This document shows, piece by piece, positions 50,801 through 62,800 of a stretch of DNA of 64,000 nt. The DNA is taken from positions 1-64,000 of the forward strand of contig DF239101.1 in assembly GCA_000507305.1 (NCBI GenBank). Direction: 5' to 3'. The position numbers and the translations under genes are program-made. How positions within the stretch are numbered: the first letter of the stretch is position 1; each line of letters starts with the position of its first letter. The notes under the pieces are model-generated. The model was not told where the DNA came from, searched no databases, and worked only from the letters and a program-made list of their open reading frames with translations. The stretch is from Breviolum minutum Mf 1.05b.01 (lineage: Eukaryota; Sar; Dinophyceae; Suessiales; Symbiodiniaceae).

Positions 50801-53800
50801 TTTGGATAAACCATGGAAAATGATTGGTAAAAGTGCGTAATGATTGAAAGGAACAAAAGTAAACTGATATTCCCAAGAGCATTTTTGATCCCAGGCCCTT
50901 AGCACCTTGATCTCCAAGTCCTTCCTCTGTATATCACTGAAAAGCTCTGCCGCTTCGCCAAAGGTGGTGCCACACACTGCCTGGATGTAGGGAGGTAAGG
51001 ATGGACAGCATGGGACATGGTTACCCTTCAATTGAGGAAACTCAAACTCAAAGATTTAACCCTGAAATGACATGCTATCAGCTATCATCTACCAAAATCT
51101 CAATGTCTCTGTTTAGATTCCAGGCAACATCAAAAACTGGGCAGCAAATTGAGTGATATGGAGGCTTGATAGGGAGTCAAATCTTTCCGCTACTGCTTCC
51201 AAATTATAAGGTAAGCGGTGCACTCCAGAAAAGTAACATATCCCTAAACCCCAAGTGGAATTTCAACCTTGGAATGGGACATCAATGTTCCGATTCATAA
51301 AACATGTTTATCAACCCGTCCTTTTCAAGTCATCAACGGGGATTCTTGATACCTCCCATGGTCACCCCAACTCCACCTCGAAGCGTGGGATCAACTGTTT
51401 CGCCTCAAATTGCGGCTCCCTTTTCAAGAGTTCTGCAAACAAAAGCAAGCCTGCCAGATTCAATCTGTTTTTTGTTGCCATCGAGTGCTTTAAGCTTTGT
51501 ATAAATTGATGAAAACGTATCAAAACATAACACTAAGGACGGTTTCAGGGAAGTTCAGCGTGGTTGTTGTAGAAAGTCCGTTGAGATTCTTGAAGCCAAA
51601 CTCACTGTCCGGCGCTTGCCATTTGTTTCCTTCATTCATATCTGGTCTTGTACTGTAAACTATAGACAATGCCAATTTACCAAGGTGAATTCAAGGCAAT
51701 TGTTTAAGGGAATCCATAAATCATCATGAATCCCCTACTCAATCACAACTTGGAAAAAGCTGGGTGGAAGTCCGGTAGGATTATTATAGCTTATGCTTGA
51801 ATCAAATCACTGGTATCCTTCTTCACCCCAAAAAAACGATGATAAAAAAAAATGATTTCAGGAGATCACTCCGTTTGCCTACCATGACAGTGCCAGGGCT
51901 TTGAAGTTAGATAACTTAGATACCTCACTATCCGCCAGGACCATCACCACTTCAACTGAGGTCCACACCGTGGGCATCTTCCAATTAGGATTGCAGAAGC
52001 GGCCTTACAAACAGCCGCAATCAAATTCAAATCAACTACTGAACCCTGGTAGGCCAAAGATCCATTCTCGATTTTGGAACAAACTCTGGTGTTTCAAAAA
52101 TATACAACAATAGCTTTCAGAGACTTTCATCTCTTGAACCTCTCCACGTTTTCCCAGCACACCCGTCCCTGGTTTTCGGTCAAAGCGGCCGCAACGATGA
52201 TGTGCCATGAAATTTTCAATGCCATCATTCCCAAGATCTGTGCCACCGAACTCCTGGAAACGTGGGAGTTGCGGTGGATCTATGTCATGGGTCACGTATG
52301 GGAGGGAAACAGCTTGATCAATATGAAACCGATGTTTACCACCACGGAGATGGGATTGAGTTTCAAAAACAAATAGGGAAGACCATGGAAGTCACCAAAA
52401 TGGTCAAGATATGATTGGATGGTTAGGTTGGAAGTTAAAATAAATCCAAAGAGGTCTTCTACGCCGCTCAATGAACGAGTCACTAAGGTACAGTACATTC
52501 ATATCATATCTGGTCTTTCCGATGGTGCGAGTTGCAAGTAGCCTCAGTTCCACATGTAAAACAAACTGAAGTATCTTGTATAATCAACTTCCAAAAGCAC
52601 AACAATGCATTGATTAAACCACACCATCAGAGCTGGCGATACGGTGTGTTGACATGTATCTGACTCAATGTTTGCTTCCGATCCAAGTCTTACTTCTTAC
52701 ACCCCACAAAAAAAATGAAACACAAGACCTGAAACATGATGCTTTCTACATTTAGTATCCTATCTTCCAAATTTCCAATCAAAACAGGTTCCCTGTTGGG
52801 TTTTTCCCAAGTTCTAAACCTCTTTGAATATGAATTGTTCCCGTTGCTCAGATCTTTCCCCCCGAGATATGGCACCTTTGCCTTGCTATGTATCACAGGG
52901 TCTGTCAGTACGTAAAAACCTCCGGCTGGAGGCTGATGGATGGATACCAAGGGCGTGTAACAAGTACCCTCCCTAAAAGTAACAGTTCGCCCCTGAAAAT
53001 GGGCCTTCCTGAAAGGAAAGCAGTCTCACAACCATCAATTTTTAGGGGCTATGTTAGTTTCAGGAATTGTAGGTGCAAAAACGAGAAGTACAAATCTGTG
53101 GGATGATCTTAGTCAAACACCGACTATCCCTAAATTCCCCAGCTTTCTTTTTTTTTGGGGGGGTAGATTCCTCTTAAGACCATTTTGCCAACCCTACAGC
53201 TTCTCAGCAAAAAAAACTTGACAGCATTCAAGCCGAATGAATTGACCATTTGACATAATTGACCCACAATGCATGCAAGGTATATCCAACTATATCAACT
53301 GCATCGGTTCGCTGAATCCAACCATCCCAAGTGATGTATCCAAATGAATCAAAACAGCCCACATTTTTTTCACCCAAGTCATCCCAATCTAGGTTTCCAG
53401 GCCATCATACCGACCACCTTGCAAATCACACAGCAAGTACTTTCCCTTCCTCAAAGCGGAGCCATCCAGAAGGTCAATCATTTTGCACGGCAGTTGTTTT
53501 TTTCAAGTCCTAAATATAAATATTATATATGATATAAATGAACGTAGATACAAATACGGCAACAACTGCATTCCGAAGTGATCAATTGTTCAAGTTCTAG
53601 TGGTTGAGAGTTACTGTCCGGTGCTGCATCTCTGGTTTGGGAGTTTAGGACAAAAAAAATGATAAAGAAATCTGTAGTGATAGATATCTTACCTACAAAA
53701 TGTACGGACTGGCTACAATCAAACGTTGGCCTTTGTATATAGAAGAATCCAGACTCAGACAAGTAACATGCATCACACAATATTTTGTGTTCAACAATTG

Positions 53801-56800
53801 GTATCTTTCCCGACTGCAAGGCATCAATCGTAGCTGAAGTCTATCCCTACGCGTCATGCAAATTCATGCGGAGCATCCAAGCCGCAACAATACCACCGTT
53901 CCACTGTCCTTCTTGTCACCGAGATTCGAATGATGATAAGAAAAATGGGAGAGTGCTTGCATTGTCGCAGTGTCGGGTTCTGCATGCCCGGTATTGCTGT
54001 TAAATTTGAAATACTCACCTGGCACAAACAACTCAGGCAACACCCAAACAACAACCTTTTGGAAGGATGGTTTTGGGTCAAACACGATGTGAGCACAAGT
54101 AGTGCCTGTTGAGCATTAGCGACAACAAATCAGTCATGGAAAATTCAGCGAATTATCTCGCTGATATGTAGCTAGGATGTTAATATGTATTTGCATAGGG
54201 ATGCACAGATTTCACCCAGAAGTTGTGAATTTGCTGTCTTTGCAACATGTTTTGCCTGGCGCTTAGTATCATAGCATGGCAGGCAGTTGGCAACAGCTTG
54301 CGAGGTAATTGTCTCTCAAATCAGTATCGCATGTATTTTCTATTCCTATCACCTTCATGACCCATTATCACTGCGCGGGTCAACATCGCAAATGCACCTT
54401 TTATCATAGGCTCGACCAGGACCTGACGAATCTCTAACCAGTGTGGAATATTGGGTGGCATCCATAGGCTGCTTCAAGAAAGTTCAGGATCACAAGGCGG
54501 GGTAAAATAATGGTCTGAGTCTGATGTTTGTGATTCAATATCTTGGAAGCATGTAGTACTGTAGTATCGAGATATTATATCTACAGAAAAATATCAGTTA
54601 CAAATGTATTATCAACTATATATGCATATTTACACATGCCACTTCAAGATGGACTCATCTTTTGATATGAGCTGGACCCCCAAAGTCCAGCGACTTGTCA
54701 GCGGCTCAATGGCATCACGTTTCTGCCTTGTGACCAGAAATACGGCCACCATTGCCAGACCAAACTTCTGGTTGATTCAAATAGACGCCTTTGCTCACCT
54801 CAACAAAACACAACTGCTTGTCTCTGCTTTTTTGTGGCACAAATCAGAATTGAATGTCCATCTGTTATATATGGCATACAATAAATGTTACATGTTGAAA
54901 GTCATTGGCGGTGACATCATGGGATGATCCAAGAAGATACAACAAAACACCAAGCGCAGTATCAAACGTTTTGGACAATCAGACAGTGAATTGTTGGTCC
55001 CAAGTGAAATCACCTTGCATCTTTTAGAGTCATCATGACCCACATAATATGATCTGGCAAGTTGCACTTGAAACTTTCAAACGAAGGAAATTCACTAACT
55101 ACCAAATAACTCAGAACTATTGATGTGGAACCGGATCAGTAGACAGATTATAGTACATGTAGTTAACATGTCAGTAGTGTATCATCGCGCAGGACTTCCA
55201 CACTGCTCGGAGCTGTTACCCTTTACCCTTTCAGGTATCAGCCGGCCCCCATGATTTTTCACAGCTTCAAGGTTGGGGAAACTGATCATGTCAACACTGA
55301 CCCCTTGTGGATCTGTGATTGTTCAATGTGTTTTCCAAATTGTCGAATGGGTACCAACCAGAATACCTATTTAATATCAAACATGAAAGGAATCCAGTCC
55401 CATCACATCGGTGCTCAACTTGGGACCCGTGACGACACCTGCTGCATTGAACTTTTCGATGAGTTCCCCTGCCTGTTTGGGCGGCTTTGATATCAAACAT
55501 GGGGACACTCAATTCGATCAATTGCTTCTGAGCACCCTCTTGGAGTGTGATATACGGTACCTCTTTTTTCCACCGCGTGCATATTGGAATTGAAGATCAA
55601 ATACAAATCTCCCCCCAAACAAAATCCTGCATGTACACTAAGCTTCTGGTCTCACACACTAAGTGAGTTGTTAGATCATGTTGACTTGCTTCTGGAGAGC
55701 CAACTCAACTTCTTATTGCGCGCAGTTGCTAGAATTCAACCACATCCTAGGGTTCAGGCCAAGCAAACAGGAAAGGGTTGAAACATGTGTGCCAGTTGCT
55801 CGTTTTGAGATATGTCATGCAAAAAATTCACAAACAAGGTAAAATCCCTAAAACATACAACAAAACATAGTAGTTCAAACATATCAAACAGAGTCAACAA
55901 TTTCTACATACAGTTCCTAGAGTGTCATAAATCATTGAAACTAGCGGTCAAAGAGACTGGGGCAAACTTTCATGTCCAAAGGTGAGAGTGCTTATTCCAT
56001 GATACCACCAACAATGTGCAAAGGGCCGGTTGCATTTGGTTTGGCTACTGAGTAGGCGCTACTCAGAGTTCCTCCTGATCCTGAATCATGACCTCAACTC
56101 ACTCCTCAGAGGTTTTTTTCCGCCAGGCCTTCTTAACAGCTTCAATATCAGCTTTGAAAAAGGTATCCTCAATCACAGCGGGCTGGCGTCGTGGGTGGAT
56201 GATACCCCCAACTGATAGGCATTAGGGATAATTTTTTCAATTTTTTTTTCAACCTCCGATTCCGATTCCTGAAATCAAAAGTCAAACTTTTACTAGTTGG
56301 TGGTTTCAACCCATCTGAAAAGTATTAGTCAAACTGGATCATTTCCCCAGGTAGGGATGGAAATTAAAAATATTTGAAACCACATATTAGTTTAGCATGT
56401 TACATCTATTGAATAATCTCAAATCAGCTCTGCCATCTAAAGGCTTCCCAAAGGTCTGAAGTACAGATCGAAACATCTGCTACGAGTACAAAGCCATGGG
56501 CTCCTTTTGAAAAAACAATGGGTGTGTTTGCTTCCCATATTTCCCCGTGCAGTTTGTCTAACCATAAGGGATCATTACAGATCGGACTTCGTACATCCTC
56601 GAATCATCAAGAAGAACATAACCGGGTTTGCACAACCCCATCATTCATCTCGGAAGATGTCTATGGACCAAAGAATTCATGACTAATCAAAACAAATCAA
56701 GAACTAGCAATTTTGAATATACCATCATCAGCAACATCTCAATAAACATTATCTTCATACATCTACTACATGACTTTCTAGTCCTGGTAGTAACAGAACA

Positions 56801-59800
56801 AATTTCACTTGAATGATGCCAAGGCACTTCGAAAACACATCCTGACTTGAACTCTTTCATGACCTTATTGCCAAGAATTGCCAGGATGGAAACTCAGGAC
56901 TCAAGAAATGGGAACATAATCATAATATCATATATAATATATAATATACATTATAACGGATTTTACCGTGAATCATTGAATGAACCTCATATTTTTTAAA
57001 AATAAAACTTAGTGAATGTTTCTTGTTGATACTTTTGAAGATGTCAACCACTGTGATGCAGTACATAACTGCAAGACCCCTTTGCCTAACCAAACAACCC
57101 TTGTCCAAACACATCTGATAGATGAGATATTTCGATACTACAACTATCAGGGAACAGGACAATAGTACAAACATTGCCAGCCTCAACACTTGACTGACTC
57201 AATCAACCAAAGGATGCTCTAGTGGGCCAAACATCCACCTATATCAAGATCAAGTGATGGAAGAAATCCTGGACCACCTGGGATGTATATGGGTGTATGA
57301 CATCTGCAAAACATGAGATACACAAGCTAATTGTTTGACCGGTGCAGGATTTTTTCCAAATGGCATCTTTCTCTCCTGATCTCCTTCACATTCCTCTTCA
57401 ACCAGTAGCCCACATCCACTCATTGACTGCGTCCAGCGACACATTCTTCCCCCTTCCGAGCCCCCGAAGTGTAGGACCCTCGGTAGACATAGCGGAAGCC
57501 ACCTGTGATGCTGTTGAATTGGTTCCGGAGAGAATTTGTGGTGTTTTGCATGTTGGTACGATTTGGTCTCTTCGTTGTTGTTTTGTTCCTTATGTATGCA
57601 CGCGCATCCGTAAGGATGCAACAATACAGCTGTGAAGTATGTGCTAGTTCTTAAACCGCACCCAACCGCCTGTTTACATGGCTGCCCTGTCTCTATGGAT
57701 GAAAACATGATAGTACGAAAACACCTAGGCACACCCTTGATACTTAAAAATGTACATAGAGATGCCCAAAGTACAATCCTTGAAACTGAAGGTGGCCGGC
57801 AAATGGAACATCTAATGATTCGGGAATCTCTGGAGTTCTTTTAAGTATCAAACTCCGTTCAAAATAAATTAAACTGTCACAAAAATTGAAATCCTTGAAA
57901 TGGCTGTCCTATGTTTGATCCCCACAACATCATTTGTCTTGCAATTAGTTTGTGGATCACCCTTGCCATTCCGACCTTCCGCAAAGGGCGTGTTCTCGAA
58001 CTGAGCCTGATGGATATACAATGACTGCAGTTGGTTGCTTGCATTAGGCCTTATGCAACGACGTTTCAGGAGATTGCACCATTTACTTGGCATTCACTGC
58101 CAACCTGGGTATAGACATAGTAACTTCTCAGGGTTGTTGCGGTTGTTGTTTTGATGAAAAATATGCACCCTTCAAGTAGATGAATTTGACACATCCCCTC
58201 TGGAAACACCGGCAACCAATGCTTTTCACGTCGCGTGAATACACATTTAACTAAACTTTCGCCAACCCCACTTACACTTTGAACTTTTTCAACTATCAGA
58301 TTATCAAACAGGACCCTGGCAAGGGACATCACTATGAACAATGGTCAACATTGATCCTGTGGCTGCTCCACATTCAGATTTGGTGTTTTGCTTCAGTTTT
58401 GCTCCTTGCTCACCTTCATCGACCAGTTCTGACACACAAACTAAGGGCTCCTCTCCCACCTAGCCACCTGTAAAGAGGCTCAAAAAAAGTCCAGATGGTA
58501 GGCCACATATGGCCACATAGCTTTCAAAAGAAGGATGTCTTTCGCCAAACATTTGCTATACTTTTGCAACAAAAATCGCTTAGGTTCACAGGATAAAGGG
58601 CCCTGATACAATGGGGAGAACGTCAGTGTGCTGTGTTTGGTACCAGAAGAAAACTATATATTATGAGTTATATACATGATGCGGTTGCATCATCTCTCGG
58701 CAAATCCTTAGCGACAAAAAACACACATTCGCCAGGACTGCTTATTGTATACCAAAGGTCTTTGCAAAAGAAACTTTCATGGACCTTTTGCCCCACTATC
58801 GCATGTAACCATCTATTCCATTATATTTCCATAGCCCACCAATGCCGAAATTGCCCATATTCATCCCATATTCCATACGCATCTTACCCCCTCCCGCATT
58901 TGCCTGAGCATCTTCATTCACAGGAGCATTCTGAACAAAAACGTTGTCACTCAGCTTCTGCAGCTTCCTCCTGTTTCAAGCCATGAATGGACAAAGCTTC
59001 CGAGCATTGTGGTGATTCGATTTAATGGTATCCAGGTATCCATCAGTTGGACCATCACTGAATCTCTTTATTGAAAGAAGGCAACTTTGATTCGACTTCC
59101 AGTTCAAAGAATTTAGTGAATCTGAAGTTTTTAAACCCGAAACCCTAAAATGAGCAGCCGGTTGAGGTCAGTAGGTTGGTCTGATTTTGCATCATCTAAT
59201 GCCGCCTGTCCTGGAATTAAAACTTGCGACTGGTTTCCGCTTCACCATTTTCCGCTTCACCGGCATGCTCAGGTCTTTTTGCAGGGAGATGATGGCAAAA
59301 TGATTTGGTGATGGAGCTTCGGGGTTGGTTGTAACTCATCTAAATCTATATAAATCTCTGCTGTCATCATGCGCCATGGTTATGATACCTCATCATGAGT
59401 CATGGGTTAAAACTGTTAAGAATCGTCAACTCTTGTTTGCAAAACCATCTTGGTTGCAAAACCATCATGATGAGAATGTGCGCTTTGATTGAAGGAGGTC
59501 TGACGGTTGGAAATGAATGCTAAATGAATACACAAGGCTTCCGGCTTCATGTGGTTCTGCCACCGGCATCCGATGCTACTTGTGAAATGGCTAGGAAGCC
59601 CATCATCTGAAAACACTAAAGTTGGACATACGTAGACTGAACTCATTTAATCCAACCTTGAAAACACTGAAATAGCCCCTCATCCACATGTTTATATGAA
59701 ATGTGAGTCAAGACCCCTCTTTGCAAGGAGACATTTACACACTGTTGTCTTGGCACTAAAACCATTTTTCTTTCCAAGCTAATCTGCCCATGAGAAACAA

Positions 59801-62800
59801 AAGTTTCACTACACTCGAGTTTTTGTAGCGGAAGGGAAGCCAAGTTTGGAGCAAGTCTGGAAAGTCAAGATTGATAAACGACCATGCCTACTAAAAATGA
59901 ACTCATTATCTAGGTGGTGGTTTCAACCCAGTTGAAAAATACTACAGTAGTCAAATTGGATCATTTCGCCAAGTAGGGGTGAAAATAAAACATATTTGAA
60001 ACCACCACATGCGACACAAATACATTACATCCAACATGTGACAATAAAAAAGAAACTTGGATTTGAATTTGCTGTACCAATTCTCATTGAACCAAGTCTT
60101 CGTGAAATTAGACGCCCTGATAAAAGGTGGATTCCCGTGACCAAAACTATGAATGGTGATTTGATGTAATTTGTTTGCAATGGCTTCGAAGGGTGACATG
60201 TTTCCACTTGGTGAATTGGTGGAGACATGAAACTATGGGATTGCGACTCGACGATGGTGTGTAGCAGTGAGATTGTGAATGGAGAAAATAGTGTTCACAT
60301 GTTCACTGTACTTGCTTTAGCATACATTTGTATTTTGTACTTCAAGTTCTGATAAAATTGAATGACTCACTTTCAACCGATTGTACTGGTGAATGTACCT
60401 CCTCAAAACACATTTGAACAGTATTTCCAGGTCTTTCCATATTTCCTTCATTGCATTGTTCTAGACACAAGGTCCGCTTTGGGAGAATCTCCCTACTACA
60501 AGGGGTGAGGCCACCTCCGTCTTGCCCATTCAATTGCAATTTGTGAAGCAAGCAGGTTTTTGCTTTTACATGGACATTACACTACCAGCTTTCCCGTTGT
60601 TTATATCCACAACATACTAGGGATGTTTCATCGTACACTGTCCACTGTTCATTCGTGACCTTCAACGCAACTCCATGCACCTCATGGAACTCCAAGGGAG
60701 GATCAATGTGCTTATTGGGAAACAGCACCTGTCAGTCGTTCGTCCAAACAGTGCATTGTTTGGATGTCTCAAATGTACAAAAGCTAAGCAAATCATCATT
60801 ATCTGTGAATTGGCAGCTTAAAACATCGTCAACATAGTAAGAATATCATATTTATAATACATCAATAATAATTTACAGTACATGTTTATCTAGTTTTCAT
60901 GTTTAGCTTTACCAAACAATACAACCTGAAGGGCATAAATTCCTTCTCAATCTCTAGGGACCGCCACACGTATCAGCCACCTGTCGAACTTTCAATCATC
61001 GCCACTAACACAATTTCTCCGAAATTCATTTGAATCTAAACAGGTCAATGCATGAATTGGTGGAAACTGGAAAGTTAGCTGACAAAGACCATATTCAAAA
61101 CATTTCAAAACCAGTCTTTGAAGAAAATAATCGAAAAAAGGTGTTGCTAGGCTAGGTACACTAAATCTTTGGATCTACACCCCCAAAAAACTAGCAGCTT
61201 GCTTCTGAAAAGATGCAAATCTCCAAGAGAATGGGTCGTTTTCCAAATACCACCTTTCCAGGGTGTTAAACACCATTCCATGCGAATACCGATGTAGTTC
61301 TCATATGCCACCAAGACACATTGGCGTCAGCAGCCTGCTTCAGCGGTGATAGCTGGGATTTAGGATCAGCCAAAAACACAAGGCAACTTGTCAAGATATT
61401 GTCCAAACAAACACAATAGAACAAATTATATACATTATAAAATAAACGGCACAACCCTGGAAGAGGATCAAATCCATACAGGTACCAAATCACATCACAA
61501 ATAAGAACGTAGCAAAGAATCGTCACTATCTGCAATCCTTTCGCAAAAACATCTTTATGGGCATGTAACCAGTGGAGACCTCAACCTTCATGAGAATTTG
61601 GTGCCTGGTTCATCAACAACGACTCACAAAGTGTGCCAGAGCCCTTTCGCAAGACATCATCAGGACCTGGCCAAACGGGTCACTGGACATCGTCGCTGAT
61701 GGAGGCTTTAAGAACAAGTTCTTCATTATAACAACCAAAAAACTGTTCTGTTGTTTTGATGTCCCAACACTTCTTCAATTAAAACTCGGATAGTTTGTTA
61801 TTTCTTGGGTTTTGATTGACGTTGATTTGATTTTGTGCAGTCATCATGATGTCATGTTCTCCATGTTAAGTCACTGTTCATTTGGATGCAAAAAAAACTC
61901 GACCACCGAATAAACAGTGGCACTTGGCTCCCCGGACCATAAGGAATGATGGAACAGAGCGCAAAAATGAAGTCGTGGATGTACTGCGTTTGTTTGGCAC
62001 GTGCACTGGGGAGTTACCCTCCCTGCAACTAACATAGAACCTGAAAATGGATGGTTGGAATACGAGCGTTTCCTTTTGGGATGCCCTATTTTCAGGTGCT
62101 ATGCTAGTTTTAGGGAGTGTAAAAGTCTTTTTCGTAACCAGTTTTGGAGCAAAAAAACATCACCTGCTGTAAATCACAGTGAAGCATGATGATGGCCACA
62201 TACAGCATGCAAGTTTGGTACAGTAATGATCATGACCCATTGAGGCCATTTTTCTCAGGATGGAGTGAATGCATATCCCGTCAGTCCTTCATGTAGAGAT
62301 AGTATGTGGCCACCGCATCGGACACAGAGTACCTGTGGTTTCCCAAGACAGTGGGAGATGAGTTTCACAGGTAAACATCTCGGCTGAGGTCGCTATAATT
62401 AGCCCAGGTTGATTGTTGGGATTCAACGGTGCATGATGGTGCACTCGCTGTATTGAATTTACATAAGTTGGTTTATTGCACGTATTCAACTATAGAAATT
62501 GCAGCTACAAAGTTCCTGGCGGGCATCAGCTTGGCTCTTGACTTACCCAATCCGGATCAAGTCCCCCCTGGATTTGTCATTGTTTGCCTTTGCAACGCAT
62601 CTATGCACATTTGCGCATTCCAACTCCAACATCACCGTACACCACTACAACTATTTTCCAAAGGCTCGTGAACTGCAGCAGTATACGTAAAAATAAATCA
62701 TAATATGGTATATGAAATAATAATAAAGTAATAATAATATAATAATGATATAAACTTGAGATATAGTATATAGCAAAAATGATTGATATATAATGTATGT

